Source: Negativicutes bacterium
GTDB lineage: Bacteria; Bacillota_C; Negativicutes; Sporomusales_B; JARLHX01
Direction: 5' to 3'
Length of the DNA stretch: 27,551 bases
Assembly: GCA_031292015.1 (NCBI GenBank)
Contig: JARLHY010000051.1
Location: forward strand, 1 to 27,551
A program made the position numbers and the translations under genes. A model generated the notes under the pieces. The model did not search any database. It worked only from the letters and a program-made list of their open reading frames with translations, and was not told where the DNA came from. Of the stretch, positions 7,254 to 16,805 are shown one piece after another (within the stretch, counting starts at the first letter, position 1; each line of letters opens with the position of its first letter).

Positions 7254-7301
7254 TAGACAAAAAAATAAGCGGCTGGTTTTCTGCGAAAGAAAACAGCCGC
7301 T
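7254..7301 (-). terminator. Terminator between convergent GNAT and histidine kinase genes
   Basis: A 14-bp stem with a single bulge (AGCGGCTGGTTTTCT at 7268-7282 and AGAAAACAGCCGCT at 7288-7301) lies between the two stops. On the minus strand it is followed by GCTTATTTTTTTGTC, a good U-tract for the histidine kinase transcript. On the plus strand the tail is poor, so the stem may only help there. Confidence 0.8.
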
Positions 7302-7314
7302 GCGCTCTGATTGT

Positions 7315-9219
7315 CTACAACGACGTCTCAGGCCTGAAGCGAACGAAAAAGGTCGTTCCCGCCGAACTGGTTTTAAAACTGACGGCCGCGTTATGGCGGG
7401 CGGCGATGCCGTAGCATATGGTCAGCCCCAGGCCGGTTCCATGTTCCTTTGTTGTTACAAAAGGACTCCCGATCTTGCCGATAACCGTCTCGTCAATCCC
7501 CGGTCCTTCATCCTCGACCGACAAAACCACTTCATTATCATCCCCAAGGTATGTCCTGATTACGACGCTTTTGCCGGCGGGGGTTACTTCCAGCGCGTTC
7601 CGCACAAGGTTGAGAATCAGCTGCCTTATTTCCTTGTTATCCAGCCACAGCGAAGGAAGCGTTTCCAATTGATAGCGGATATTCTTTCCTGTTTCCAGCG
7701 CATCGGAACTTATCAACGGGTCGAGCTGGTTAATAATTGAATTCAAATTGGACTTTTGCCTGTTCGGTTTTTCTTCTTTGGCGATGGAGAGGAACTCGGC
7801 GATGATTCCGTTCGCCCTGTCCAGTTCATCAATCATGAGACTGAAGACCTCATGACTGTCGCTGTACTCTTTTTTTCTGACAAACCTCTGCAAGAATCCC
7901 CGCACCGTGGTCATCGGGTTGCGGACTTCATGGCTGATCCCCGCCGCCATCTGCCCGACTAGATTCAGTTGGTCCAGCCTCGCCATTTTTTGCTTCATCG
8001 TTTCTTCCGCGGTGACATCCCGGATAAACGCGGACAAGCCGTCTTTCGACGGGTAGGCATGTACCTCCACGGTTTTGTCCACGTAAGGCCCGTGTACAGT
8101 GAAGTGAACCGCGGTATTTTCCGTTTTGGCCCGGTGATATTCGTCGTAAAAGGGCTGCGACTTGCCTGTGACATCCCACAGACACTTGCCCAGCAGTTCG
8201 TCCTTGGCCTTGAACCCAAGCCTTTCGGCGGCCGGGTTGATGTAGGTGAACCGCCAGTCATTATCCACCGCGTAAAAACCGTCGGTGATCCTGTCAAGAA
8301 TCTCATGGGTTTGCTGCGCCGCTTTCTCGGCTCTATCTTCAGCGCGTTTGCGGTCATCGACCTGCCACCAGCAGCTTATGACCTCACCGGCTTTTCCGCC
8401 CCGCTCCCGCGCCAGCACCGCCCGCATCTGAAACCAGCGGTACCTGGCGTCTTTGCACAAAAAGCGGAACTCCATCCCGGTCTGCCCTGCGGTCAGCAGC
8501 TCTTCCCTTTTGGAATCGATCAGCGCTTTGTCTTTCGGATGAACCAGTTTCATGAACAGGTTCCGTAGCCTGGTAAAGTCTGCCGGGTCGTAGCCGGTAA
8601 GGGCCCTGACATTATCGCTGACAAAGGTTGCGGTCAGCCGCTTGATCGGCAGACTGACGGTAAGCACCGCCGGCCCGCTGTGCGCCAGGAATTCCAGCCG
8701 CTTCTCCAGCTTCTTCCGGGCGGCGTCGACGGCGAAGAGTTCGTGGATCCTTGCCTGCATAAGGTCTTCCAGCTGTTCCAGTCGCCTGCTGTTGCCCCCG
8801 CTTTCCTTTCGCTCCGTGATATCCTCGCAGGTCGCCAGCGCGCCGACAATTTTACCCTGCTCGCCATAAAGCGGGCTGGAACTCCACCGTCCCCGCCTGA
8901 TTACCCCGTCAGCCCAGACAAAGTCCAGTTCGACCCCTTTGACTGTTTCACCGAACCAGGCCGACCGCCGCAGCGGCCAGTTCTTAGGGACCAGTTCCCT
9001 GCCGTCGTGCAGTATTCTTGCGGTCAGCCCCGCCGGCCTGCCGTCGGAGGCTGTATCGTACGGGTTGAGCCGTAAAAAGGTCGAGCAGGCGGAATTGCGG
9101 AAAATGTTTTCGCCGGAAACATCCAGGGCAACGGAAATACCGATGGGAAGACAGTCGAGTAATCCCCAGACATTGCCCTGGCCAAACTGTTTCTCAAGGT
9201 AGGACAACGCATCATCCAC
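7315..9219 (-). CDS. Soluble multi-PAS sensor histidine kinase
   Basis: The protein (about 634 aa) has no membrane segment. Numbering from the upstream GTG at 9231, it has PAS-like domains at about 15-140 (ending CEDITERKE), 180-297 and 305-412 (ending IRDVTAEE). A HisKA domain follows with SHEVRNPM (phospho-acceptor His434), then a HATPase_c domain with N-box NLVRNALE (541-548), G1 DEGPGI and G2 GTGLGLT. All catalytic motifs are intact. This arrangement resembles the orphan kinases that feed phosphorelays in spore-formers, but that role is inference. No response regulator is adjacent. I prefer GTG 9219, since GAGGTGG lies about 8-11 nt upstream, while the GTG at 9231 overlaps that site. The signal sensed is unknown. 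Confidence 0.93.
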   Translation of the reverse strand: MDDALSYLEKQFGQGNVWGLLDCLPIGISVALDVSGENIFRNSACSTFLRLNPYDTASDGRPAGLTARILHDGRELVPKNWPLRRSAWFGETVKGVELDFVWADGVIRRGRWSSSPLYGEQGKIVGALATCEDITERKESGGNSRRLEQLEDLMQARIHELFAVDAARKKLEKRLEFLAHSGPAVLTVSLPIKRLTATFVSDNVRALTGYDPADFTRLRNLFMKLVHPKDKALIDSKREELLTAGQTGMEFRFLCKDARYRWFQMRAVLARERGGKAGEVISCWWQVDDRKRAEDRAEKAAQQTHEILDRITDGFYAVDNDWRFTYINPAAERLGFKAKDELLGKCLWDVTGKSQPFYDEYHRAKTENTAVHFTVHGPYVDKTVEVHAYPSKDGLSAFIRDVTAEETMKQKMARLDQLNLVGQMAAGISHEVRNPMTTVRGFLQRFVRKKEYSDSHEVFSLMIDELDRANGIIAEFLSIAKEEKPNRQKSNLNSIINQLDPLISSDALETGKNIRYQLETLPSLWLDNKEIRQLILNLVRNALEVTPAGKSVVIRTYLGDDNEVVLSVEDEGPGIDETVIGKIGSPFVTTKEHGTGLGLTICYGIAARHNAAVSFKTSSAGTTFFVRFRPETSL

Positions 9220-9231
9220 TACAGAAACCAC

Positions 9232-9493
9232 CTCAGGAAAGACGTCTAGATAATAATTCTAGCTGAAATTACAGAAAATCCTGTTTTTGATAAGAATATA
9301 TTTCTTTTTTTTGCACTAATTAGATAATATTAACTATTTTTCCTAACTATTTACATTTATTTGGATAAAAAACACCCCGGAAGCTTTTTTCCCCCGGGTC
9401 GTTTTGGGGTCTGTCAGCCTGCGTATGCTTCCGTCACAGGATCCTGTCTGATAAAACTCTCCATTCTGGCAACAATAAACCTATTCGGACAGG
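9232..9493. other. AT-rich divergent intergenic region
   Basis: This region separates the histidine kinase (minus) and the membrane protein (plus) and is much richer in A+T than its surroundings. It includes an inverted repeat CTAGA-N7-TCTAG near 9244-9260, and AGAAAATCCT at about 9272, a 10-mer that also occurs upstream of the diguanylate cyclase (about 6403). A GC hairpin at about 9372-9402 (CCCCGGAAG...CCCCCGGG) faces a T-run on the minus strand. I cannot name a single best promoter. Confidence 0.35.
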
Positions 9494-9496
9494 TTG

Positions 9497-9955
9497 GTGA
9501 TCATATTGTTCTTCACCGCGATTTTTTTCTGTGCCGTTGCCGGGTTTATCGCCCTGATCGATAAACGCCGTTGGCGGTCAACATCCGTTATCGGCTTCAT
9601 TGCCCTGGACTTGGCCCTCGTCGCCGAGCTCATCGGACAGGTCTACTCGATGTGGGACTTTATCGGCAATGAGAATTGGCTGTTCATTTCCCTGTCCAAC
9701 GCCGCTGTGTATACCCTCTCCGCCTGCCTGTTCATCCAGTGGTATCCTTTCGGCAACAGCAAAGGGCGACGGTTTGCCTACTGGCTGGCCTGGACAACCT
9801 ACGCCGCCGCCCTGGAATGCCTGTATCTTTGGGCTGGACACATGGTATACCTTGAAAACTGGTCCTTTGGGCTTTCCTATGGGGCAGACTGGTTTCTTTT
9901 CTGGATCTACTATCAAACCTATCGAACCCTCCGTCTTGAACGCCTCAATGGCTGA
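9497..9955 (+). CDS. CBO0543-like integral membrane protein
   Basis: A small protein (about 150 aa) with roughly five hydrophobic segments and many Trp/Tyr residues, including the FALAxx...WYPFGNSKGRRFAYW and WSFGLSYGADW regions, which resemble the CBO0543 family of Firmicutes membrane proteins. The function of that family is unknown. The start is uncertain: TTG 9494, GTG 9497 or TTG 9506 are in frame, and GGTTGGTGATC fits best as a ribosome site for TTG 9506. The frame is clearly coding (strong membrane profile). It is a single gene that converges on hemL, with a shared terminator. Confidence 0.7.
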   Translation: MIILFFTAIFFCAVAGFIALIDKRRWRSTSVIGFIALDLALVAELIGQVYSMWDFIGNENWLFISLSNAAVYTLSACLFIQWYPFGNSKGRRFAYWLAWTTYAAALECLYLWAGHMVYLENWSFGLSYGADWFLFWIYYQTYRTLRLERLNG

Positions 9956-9990
9956 AAAGTTATTCTACAATATATCGGTCGAAGAAAACA

Positions 9991-10024
9991 AAAAGACTTC
10001 CGGAAATCTTCCGGAAGTCCTTTT
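9991..10024 (-). terminator. Bidirectional terminator between the membrane protein gene and hemL
   Basis: A 9-bp perfect stem (GACTTCCGG at 9995-10003 and its complement at 10011-10019) has a 7-nt loop. On the minus strand the tail is TTTTTGTTTTC, which suits the hem operon ending at 10035; on the plus strand it is CTTTTC, which may serve the gene ending at 9955. Confidence 0.8.
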
Positions 10025-10034
10025 CATCGGCCGC

Positions 10035-11348
10035 CTACTTTTGCTTGTAGTATTCGGCCACCTTGGCAAACGCCGCGGCGCTGGCGGCGACGGTTGCGGC
10101 GATATCCTGCTCGGAATGGGCCGACGACATGAATCCTGCCTCGAACTGGGACGGAGCCAGATACACTCCCTGCTCCAGCATGGCATGGAAATAGGTATTG
10201 AATGCGCCGATATCTGACTTTTTGGCGCTTTCGTAGTCGTACACCGGCTTGTCGCTGAAGAACAGGCCGAACATCGACCCGGCCTGGTGATACTGCAGCT
10301 GAAAGCCGAATTTTTCAGCCTGCGTCCTGATGCCGTCGCACAGCAGCGTCGTTTTTTCGGTCAGCTGCTGATAATAACCCGGCGTCTCGGACAGGATCTT
10401 CAGCGTCGTGATCCCCGCCGTCATCGCCAGCGGGTTGCCGCTGAGCGTACCGGCCTGGTAGACCGGCCCGGCGGGAGCGATGCCTTCCATGATATCCTGC
10501 CGCCCGCCGTAGGCGCCCACCGGCAGACCGCCGCCGATTACCTTGCCGAGGCAGGTAAGATCAGGCTTGACTCCATAAACCGCCTGGGCCCCGCCGTAAG
10601 CCACCCTAAAGCCGGACATCACCTCATCGAAAATCAGCAGCGTCCCGTACCTGGCGGTGATTTCCCGCACCTTGTCCAGATAGCCGTGCTGCGGCAGGAT
10701 CAGACCCATGTTGCCTGGCACCGGCTCAATGATCACCGCGGCGATATCTTCGCCGTGGCGGCTCAAGATTTCCTCAAGGCCTTCGATATCATTGTAGTTG
10801 GCGGTAAGCGTGCCGGCGGCGATACCTTCAGGCACACCGGGACTGTCAGGCACTCCGAGAGTCGTCGCGCCCGAGCCGGCTTTGACCAGCAGGCTGTCGT
10901 GATGACCATGATAGCAGCCGGCGAACTTGACGATCTTACTGCGTTTGGTAAAAGCGCGGGCCAGGCGCAGCACACTCATCGTCGCCTCGGTACCGGAATT
11001 CACCATCCGCACCAGGTCCATCGACGGCACCGCGGCCTTGACCAGTTTCGCCAGTTCGGTTTCCAGCAGCGTCGGCGCGCCGTAGCTCGTGCCGCGGATC
11101 AGTGCTTCCCGCAGGGCCTCGACCACCGCCGGATGGGCATGCCCCAGAATCATCGGCCCCCAGGAGCCGACATAGTCGATATATTCGTTGCCGTCGATGT
11201 CATGCAGCCTGCTGCCGACAGCGGCGGCGATGAAAGGCGGCGTCCCGCCCACCCCGCGGAACGAGCGTACCGGGCTGTTGACCCCGCCGGGGATATGCCG
11301 CTTGGCCTCAGCAAAAGCCTCCGCCGACTTATCCAGAGTAAAGGCCAT
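10035..11348 (-). CDS. hemL: Glutamate-1-semialdehyde 2,1-aminomutase
   Basis: This is a full-length 437-aa class III aminotransferase. It makes 5-aminolevulinate from glutamate-1-semialdehyde, using pyridoxal phosphate. Family motifs are all present: [11 protein letters not shown] (20-30), VNSGTEATM (116-124), [10 protein letters not shown] (145-154), the Asp of [12 protein letters not shown] (238-248), and the PLP lysine K269 in [13 protein letters not shown]. The ATG start has AAGGAGG 6 nt upstream. It is the last gene of the tetrapyrrole operon, 37 nt after hemB, and is followed by a terminator. With hemA it forms the C5 route to ALA. Confidence 0.98.
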   Translation of the reverse strand: MAFTLDKSAEAFAEAKRHIPGGVNSPVRSFRGVGGTPPFIAAAVGSRLHDIDGNEYIDYVGSWGPMILGHAHPAVVEALREALIRGTSYGAPTLLETELAKLVKAAVPSMDLVRMVNSGTEATMSVLRLARAFTKRSKIVKFAGCYHGHHDSLLVKAGSGATTLGVPDSPGVPEGIAAGTLTANYNDIEGLEEILSRHGEDIAAVIIEPVPGNMGLILPQHGYLDKVREITARYGTLLIFDEVMSGFRVAYGGAQAVYGVKPDLTCLGKVIGGGLPVGAYGGRQDIMEGIAPAGPVYQAGTLSGNPLAMTAGITTLKILSETPGYYQQLTEKTTLLCDGIRTQAEKFGFQLQYHQAGSMFGLFFSDKPVYDYESAKKSDIGAFNTYFHAMLEQGVYLAPSQFEAGFMSSAHSEQDIAATVAASAAAFAKVAEYYKQK

Positions 11349-11385
11349 GATAATCCTCCTTAGCTGTTTTGCTTATCAAAGCTGT

Positions 11386-12366
11386 CTATAGACAGCTGCT
11401 CAACCACCGGGCCGCGTCCAGGGCATGATAGGTAATGATGATATCCGCGCCGGCCCGCTTGATGCCGGTCAGAGTTTCCAGCACGATGCGCGACTCGTCG
11501 ATCCAGCCTTTGGCTGCCGCCGCCTTCACCATGGCATACTCCCCGCTGACGTTGTAGGCTGCCACCGGCAGGTCGACACTGTCCCGCACCTGGCGGATGA
11601 TGTCCAGATAAGCCAGCGCCGGCTTGACCATCACGATATCGGCGCCTTCCTCGACATCCAGGGCTACCTCCCGCAACGCTTCCCGGGCGTTGGCCGGGTC
11701 CATCTGATAGCCGCGGCGGTCGCCGAACTGCGGCGCCGAATCGGCGGCTTCGCGGAAAGGTCCGTAGTAAGCCGAGGCGTATTTCGCGGCATAGGACATG
11801 ATGCTGATTTTCTCGAACCCGTTGGCGTCCAGCTTCTGTCTGATGGCCAGCACCCGGCCGTCCATCATGTCTGACGGCGCAACCATGTCCGCTCCGGCCG
11901 CCACGTGGCTGAGCGCGGTGTTGGCCAGCAGCTCCAGCGAGGAATCGTTGTCCACCCCGCCGTCTTTGATCAGGCCGCAGTGGCCGTGGCTGGTGTATTC
12001 GCACAGGCAGACGTCGCCGATCACCACAAGGTCCGGCAGGGCGGCCTTGATCTTGCTGATGGCCTGCTGCACCGGCTGGGCAGGATCCCAGGCGCTGGAG
12101 CCCCGTTCGTCCTTGTATTCCGGCAAACCGAAAACCATCACCGCCGGGACGCCAAAGTTGCGCGCCTCCCGGGCCACTTCCACCGCCATATCGGCCGACA
12201 GGTGATAGACCCCCGGCAGCGAGGAGATTTCTTTCTTAACCTTCACGCCTGGAACCACAAACAATGGATAAACAAAATCGGCCGGCGTGATCTGAGTCTG
12301 CCGCACCATGGCGCGGATCCCCGCCGACGCCCGCAGCCGGCGCGGACGGATGAATGGACTTGTCAT
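11386..12366 (-). CDS. hemB: Porphobilinogen synthase (delta-aminolevulinate dehydratase)
   Basis: The 326-aa protein condenses two ALA to porphobilinogen. Both Schiff-base lysines are present: K195 in [15 protein letters not shown] and K248 in [11 protein letters not shown]. The metal site is the zinc type, with three cysteines in [13 protein letters not shown] (C120, C122, C130), so it is expected to need Zn. The length fits the family. The ATG start lies 8 nt after the cobA-hemD stop (AAGTAGGGATCGGT upstream, a modest ribosome site), which suggests translational coupling in the operon. Confidence 0.98.
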   Translation of the reverse strand: MTSPFIRPRRLRASAGIRAMVRQTQITPADFVYPLFVVPGVKVKKEISSLPGVYHLSADMAVEVAREARNFGVPAVMVFGLPEYKDERGSSAWDPAQPVQQAISKIKAALPDLVVIGDVCLCEYTSHGHCGLIKDGGVDNDSSLELLANTALSHVAAGADMVAPSDMMDGRVLAIRQKLDANGFEKISIMSYAAKYASAYYGPFREAADSAPQFGDRRGYQMDPANAREALREVALDVEEGADIVMVKPALAYLDIIRQVRDSVDLPVAAYNVSGEYAMVKAAAAKGWIDESRIVLETLTGIKRAGADIIITYHALDAARWLSSCL

Positions 12367-12374
12367 ACCGATCC

Positions 12375-13889
12375 CTACTTGTAATAATCGCAGATGGCCT
12401 GCACCAGGCCGGTTATGGTAAATTCCTCGGCAATGACGTCAGGCTTGACGCCATGCTCCAGACAGGTCGATGCCGTAATCGGCCCAATGCAGGCCACCCG
12501 GGCCCTGCCCACCAGCGACGAAGCATCGGCCCCTAAAATAGCCAGCAGGTTGGTCACCGTCGACGAGCTGGTGAAAGTGATCAGGTCGATTTCTCCGGCC
12601 GTCAGGTTTGCCGCCAGTTCCGCGCCGTCGGTGTCGGCCGCGATGGTGCGGTAGGCTTCCACCACGTCAACCGCGGCCCCTATTTTCGCCAGTTCCTCCG
12701 GCAGAACATCGCGGGCCACCGCCGCGCGGGGAATCAGCACCCTCATCCCCGCCTCGACCCTGCCGGTCAGGGCAGCGACCACTCCCTCAGCCCGGAATTC
12801 CAGCGGCACCACGTCCGCCACCACCCCGAACTTCTCCAGCCGGGCTGCTGTCGGCGTGCCGATGGCCGCCGCCTTGATCCCGGCTAGGGCCCGTGCGTCG
12901 CGGCCGGCCAGCCGCAGCCGCCGGAAGAAAGCGTCGACTCCGTTGACACTGGTGAAAATCAGCCAGTCATAGCCGGCCAGCCCTGCCAGCGCCTTATCCA
13001 AAGCCACAAAGCTTTCCGGCGGGACAATTTTGATGGCCGGGGCCTCCAGGCACTGGGCTCCCAAATCCTCCAGCGCCGCCGTCAGCGCGCTGACCTGCTC
13101 TCTCGCCCGGGTCACCAGCACCTTCCGGCCGAACAGCGGCCGCCTGTCGAACCAGGCCAGCTCCTCCCGCAGGGTTACCACATCGCCGACAACAAAGATC
13201 GCCGGCGGTTTGATACCCTGGCGAGCCACCATCTGGGCCGCTTCGGCCACTGTCGTCACAACCACCCGCTGCTCAGGCTTGGTGCCCCAGCGGATGACCG
13301 CCGCCGGCGTATCGGGCCTGCGCCCGTGCTCCACCAGTTTCGCGGTGATATAGGGCAGATTTTCCACCCCCATGAGAAAAACAAGAGTGTCGGCGGCCAG
13401 AGCCAGCTTGTCCCACCGGATGCTTGACTCGGCCTTCGCCGGATCTTCATGGCCGGTAATGACTGCAAACGAGGTGGCAATACCGCGGTGGGTCACCGGG
13501 ATCCCGGCGTAGGCCGGCACGGCGATGGCCGAGGTGATGCCAGGGACCACTTCGAAGGATATCCCCGCCGCCCTCAGTTCCAGCGCCTCCTCCCCGCCCC
13601 GTCCGAAAACGAAAGGATCGCCGCCTTTCAGCCGCACCACCTTTTTGCCCTCCCTGGCCTTCTCCACCAGCAGCCGGTTGATGTCCTCCTGGCGCATGGT
13701 GTGTTCGCTCGACGCCTTGCCGACATAGACCAGTTCCACGTCGGCCTGGGCATAGTCCAGCAGCCGCCCGTCCGCCAGCCGGTCATAGACGATCGTATCG
13801 GCCTGTTTGATATATTCCAGCCCCTTAAGGCTGATCAGTTTATAGTCGCCGGGACCCGCGCCTATCAGGTAGACAATTCCCTGTTTCAT
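12375..13889 (-). CDS. cobA-hemD: CobA-HemD fusion: uroporphyrinogen-III C-methyltransferase / uroporphyrinogen-III synthase
   Basis: This 504-aa fusion has an N-terminal SAM-dependent uroporphyrinogen-III methyltransferase (about residues 1-245) with LIGAGPGD (8-15), [17 protein letters not shown] and VPGITSA. A HemD domain follows from about 255 ([13 protein letters not shown]) to the end, with VNGVDAFF and the late ITFTSSSTV region. It closes hydroxymethylbilane to uroporphyrinogen III and methylates it twice to precorrin-2. The fusion is common in anaerobic Firmicutes and channels flux to siroheme and cobalamin. Its ATG overlaps the hemC stop by one base (TAATG), so translation is coupled. 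Confidence 0.97.
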   Translation of the reverse strand: MKQGIVYLIGAGPGDYKLISLKGLEYIKQADTIVYDRLADGRLLDYAQADVELVYVGKASSEHTMRQEDINRLLVEKAREGKKVVRLKGGDPFVFGRGGEEALELRAAGISFEVVPGITSAIAVPAYAGIPVTHRGIATSFAVITGHEDPAKAESSIRWDKLALAADTLVFLMGVENLPYITAKLVEHGRRPDTPAAVIRWGTKPEQRVVVTTVAEAAQMVARQGIKPPAIFVVGDVVTLREELAWFDRRPLFGRKVLVTRAREQVSALTAALEDLGAQCLEAPAIKIVPPESFVALDKALAGLAGYDWLIFTSVNGVDAFFRRLRLAGRDARALAGIKAAAIGTPTAARLEKFGVVADVVPLEFRAEGVVAALTGRVEAGMRVLIPRAAVARDVLPEELAKIGAAVDVVEAYRTIAADTDGAELAANLTAGEIDLITFTSSSTVTNLLAILGADASSLVGRARVACIGPITASTCLEHGVKPDVIAEEFTITGLVQAICDYYK

Positions 13890-14833
13890 TACCCTTCCTC
13901 CCTCTCGCAGGCCGCGAAAAGCGCCGCCAGAATCTCGCCCCCGCCTGCGGCGTACATCCGCTGCGCCAGCGACCTGCCAAGGCTCGCCGCCAGAGCCGGC
14001 TCGCCGGTGATGCTGTCTTGCAGGCGCTTTTTGCCGTCAGCCGATAAAATAACGGCCTCCAGCAGCAGACTGCCGTTTTCGATCCGTCCGTACACCCCGA
14101 TCGGCACCTGGCAGCCGCCCTCCAGTTCGCTCAAGTAAGCCCGTTCGGCCGTGACCGCCGCCGCCGTTTCCTCATGATGAAGAAAAGCCAGGGCAGCCAA
14201 AAGCTCGGCGTCGTCCTCCCTGATTTCGATAGCCAGCGCCCCTTGGCCAACTGCCGGCAGGCAAACTTGCTGCGGCAGAATCTGGGTGATCCGATCGTCC
14301 CAGCCCAGCCGCCGCAGCCCGGCCACCGCCAGCAAAATGGCGTCAAGCTCCGCACTCAGCAGTTTGGCCAGCCGGGTATCAAGATTGCCCCGCAGATCGA
14401 TAATCTCCAGATCGGGCCGGTAATGGAGCAGTTGGGCCCGGCGACGCAGGCTGGATGTTCCCACCCGCGCCCCGGCCGGCAACTGATCAATGGTTATGTA
14501 CCGCGGGCTGATCAGGGCGTCACCGGCGTCCACCCGCTCGGTAACCGCTCCCAGGGCGAGCCCTGCCGGCAATTCGGTAGGCATATCCTTCAAGCTGTGC
14601 ACCGCCAGATCAATTTCCCCGGTCAGCAGCTGATTCTCCAGTTCCTTGGTAAACAGGCCCTTGCCGCCGATTTTGGCCAGTGGCACGTCCAGTACGCGGT
14701 CCCCGGTGGTTACGATATGCTTGAGGGCTACTTCCGTGTCCGGGTTGTGCTCCCGCAAGGCCTGAGCGACGTAATTGGCCTGCCACAGGGCCAGCTTACT
14801 GCCGCGCGTACCGACGACAAGTCTTCTCTTCAC
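13889..14833 (-). CDS. hemC: Hydroxymethylbilane synthase (porphobilinogen deaminase)
   Basis: The 314-aa protein links four porphobilinogen units to hydroxymethylbilane. It shows GTRGSKLALWQ (8-18), the catalytic Asp in HSLKDMPT (D83), the arginine-rich GTSSLRRRAQL (125-135) and the dipyrromethane cofactor cysteine C241 in LEGGCQVPIG. It starts at GTG 14833 inside the 3' end of hemA, an overlap of 38 nt, with GGAG about 10 nt upstream. Overlap at both ends indicates tight translational coupling. Confidence 0.98.
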   Translation of the reverse strand: MKRRLVVGTRGSKLALWQANYVAQALREHNPDTEVALKHIVTTGDRVLDVPLAKIGGKGLFTKELENQLLTGEIDLAVHSLKDMPTELPAGLALGAVTERVDAGDALISPRYITIDQLPAGARVGTSSLRRRAQLLHYRPDLEIIDLRGNLDTRLAKLLSAELDAILLAVAGLRRLGWDDRITQILPQQVCLPAVGQGALAIEIREDDAELLAALAFLHHEETAAAVTAERAYLSELEGGCQVPIGVYGRIENGSLLLEAVILSADGKKRLQDSITGEPALAASLGRSLAQRMYAAGGGEILAALFAACEREEG

Positions 14834-16112
14834 GACGTTCGATCTCCCCTATTTCCTCCAGTTTGAACAGCTGGCACACCGCGTCCAGATAATAATGTTC
14901 CTTGCCGGTACCAATCGCCTCGTTGATATTGAGAATTGGATCGCGGAGCAGCTTGCGGACAAGCATCCTGGACATGTTTTCCATCACCCGGCGTTCCTCC
15001 GGGGTAACGTCCGGCAGCTTGTTCAGCGCCCGCTTCAGTTCCCGCTGGCGAATGCGCTCCGCCTTGTCGGTCAGGCTGGCCAGCGTCGGCCGGAAAGCCA
15101 GATAACGGAACCGGGTCAGGATTTCCTCCAGCTCGGTTTCGATCAGCTCCTCCGCCACCGCCGCTTCCTGGGCCCGTTCCTTCATATTCGACTCCACCAC
15201 CGCCTCCAGGGCGTCGATGTTGAACAGCTGCACCCCGGCGATGGCTTCCACTTCAGGTTCCACGTCCCGCGGCACCGCGATATCGATAAAAATGATCGGT
15301 CGTCCGTTCCGTTTGGGCATCAGATGGGCCACGTCCCAGGCCCTGATGATATAGTGCGGCGCACCGGTGGAAGTAATGACAATATCCGCCCCGACGGCAC
15401 ACTTGAGAAAATCTTCGAACGGCACCGCCACCCCGCGGAATTTATCGGCAAGCTCCGTCGCCCGGCTGAAGTTGCGGTTGGAAACGAACACTGTCTTCAC
15501 CCCGTTGTCCACAAGGTGGCGGGCGGTAAGCTCACTCATCTCGCCTGCTCCCAGGACCAGCACATTGGAGCAGGAAAGATCGCCGAAGACCTTCTTCGCC
15601 AACTCCACCGCGGCATAGCTGATCGACACCGCGTTATAGGCGATGCGGGTTTTGGTCCGCACCTTTTTCCCCACGGCGATGGCCCGGTTGAACAGCGTGT
15701 TGAGCACCGTACCGGTGGTACCGGTGTCCCGGGCCAGCGAATAGGCTTTTTTGACCTGGCTGAGAATCTGCCCCTCGCCGACAATGAGCGAATCCAGGCT
15801 GGAAGCCACCCTGAACAAATGGCGGATGCATGCTTCCTCCGCAAAATAAAAAAGATATTCACCGATCGCTCCCGAGTCGGCGCTCATCCGCCCGAAAAAT
15901 GCCTCCAGCACCGGCAGCGCTTCGTCGGGGTCATCCACCGCGGCGTACATTTCGGTCCGGTTGCAGGTGGACAGGATAACACACTCCAGAATACCGTCGT
16001 ATTCGTCAAGGTGCTTCAGCCCTTGCCTGATCTGTTCCTCTGAAAAGGAAAAGCACTCCCGCACCGCGACCGGCGCGGTCTTATGATTGAGCCCCAGTAC
16101 AACTAGCGGCAT
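14796..16112 (-). CDS. hemA: Glutamyl-tRNA reductase
   Basis: The 438-aa protein reduces glutamyl-tRNA to glutamate-1-semialdehyde with NADPH, the first committed step of the C5 pathway. It shows GLNHKTAPVAVRE (7-19), the catalytic Cys50 in LSTCNRTEMY, the IVGEGQILSQVK loop and an NADPH-binding VLVLGAGEMSEL segment. A C-terminal dimerisation helix region follows. The ATG start overlaps the 3' end of the upstream precorrin-2 dehydrogenase gene by 32 nt, and its own end overlaps hemC. Confidence 0.98.
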   Translation of the reverse strand: MPLVVLGLNHKTAPVAVRECFSFSEEQIRQGLKHLDEYDGILECVILSTCNRTEMYAAVDDPDEALPVLEAFFGRMSADSGAIGEYLFYFAEEACIRHLFRVASSLDSLIVGEGQILSQVKKAYSLARDTGTTGTVLNTLFNRAIAVGKKVRTKTRIAYNAVSISYAAVELAKKVFGDLSCSNVLVLGAGEMSELTARHLVDNGVKTVFVSNRNFSRATELADKFRGVAVPFEDFLKCAVGADIVITSTGAPHYIIRAWDVAHLMPKRNGRPIIFIDIAVPRDVEPEVEAIAGVQLFNIDALEAVVESNMKERAQEAAVAEELIETELEEILTRFRYLAFRPTLASLTDKAERIRQRELKRALNKLPDVTPEERRVMENMSRMLVRKLLRDPILNINEAIGTGKEHYYLDAVCQLFKLEEIGEIERREEKTCRRYARQ

Positions 16113-16725
16113 TCTTGATCTTCTCCTCCGCTTCTTTTATCTTTCCGGTCCGCAGTAAGACAAGGATCTCCTCATCCAACGCTTCCCGCCAAAAAGCCTG
16201 TCGTTTGGCCGCCGTGCCGGGCTGGCTCCTGACCTCGGCCCGCAGCCGGGCCACAAGCTCAAGATACAGTCCGTACTCCGGTCCATAGTGCTGCTCCAAT
16301 TCCTGGCGCAGCCGCCTGGCCATGGCCGGACTCTTTCCGCCGGTGGACACCGTGATCATGAGTTCGCCCCGGCTCACCTGGGCCGGTACCGTGAAATCGC
16401 ATAATTCCGGCGCGTCGACGACATTCACCAGCGCCCCCTGGCAGCGGGCTTCCTGAGCCGCCTGCCGGTTGACGTCCGCGTCATCGGTGGCGCAGATAAC
16501 GATAAAATAATTTCCGATCGAGCCGGGTGTGTAGCCGGCGTCCATGTAGTCGACGCCGCCTTCCGCCGCCAGTTCGGCCAGACCGGCTGTAAGCCGGGGA
16601 GCGCACACCGTGACCAGAGCTCCCGCCGCAGTAAGGGCGCGCGCCTTGCGCTCCGCCACCGGGCCGCCGCCAATCACCAGACAGCGCCGTCGGTCAAGAT
16701 TCAGATTGATCGGAAACAGCGTCAT
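16081..16725 (-). CDS. Precorrin-2 dehydrogenase / sirohydrochlorin ferrochelatase-like (CysG N-terminal, SirC/Met8 type)
   Basis: The protein (214 aa from ATG 16725) has the NAD-binding glycine motif LVIGGGPVAERKA near its N-terminus, FIVICATDDADVN, and the catalytic-Asp region NVVDAPELCDF, followed by STGGKSPAMARRLR. It oxidises precorrin-2 to sirohydrochlorin; a ferrochelatase activity as in Met8 is possible but cannot be read from the sequence. I prefer ATG 16725, which has GGGAGATG in front and gives the usual MTLFPINL start, over ATG 16740. It is the first gene of the hem cluster, 80 nt after the PBP2 gene, and overlaps hemA by 32 nt. Confidence 0.93.
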   Translation of the reverse strand: MTLFPINLNLDRRRCLVIGGGPVAERKARALTAAGALVTVCAPRLTAGLAELAAEGGVDYMDAGYTPGSIGNYFIVICATDDADVNRQAAQEARCQGALVNVVDAPELCDFTVPAQVSRGELMITVSTGGKSPAMARRLRQELEQHYGPEYGLYLELVARLRAEVRSQPGTAAKRQAFWREALDEEILVLLRTGKIKEAEEKIKNAASCTGAQS

Positions 16726-16740
16726 TGTTTCATCTCCCAT

Positions 16741-16805
16741 AATTCTTTAACTAAATTCGCGTCGTGCCGCCAATTGTCCTGCCATTAACAACCTGCTAAT
16801 TCGCA
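16741..16805 (-). other. Gap before the hem cluster
   Basis: This 65-nt gap between the PBP2 stop and the sirC-type start contains two copies of GCGAATT(A/T)AG, near its two ends, and no clear promoter or terminator. The hem genes may be read through from the PBP2 gene or from an unrecognised promoter here. Confidence 0.35.

Noticed and set aside
10287..11363. A 358-codon open frame on the plus strand opposite hemL
   Set aside because: It is the mirror of a clear hemL gene, rich in His/Arg/Gln, with no domain or ribosome site. It is a GC-bias shadow.
14775..16043. A 422-codon open frame on the plus strand opposite hemA
   Set aside because: hemA is unambiguous with its catalytic motifs; the opposite frame has no recognisable family and is a composition artefact.
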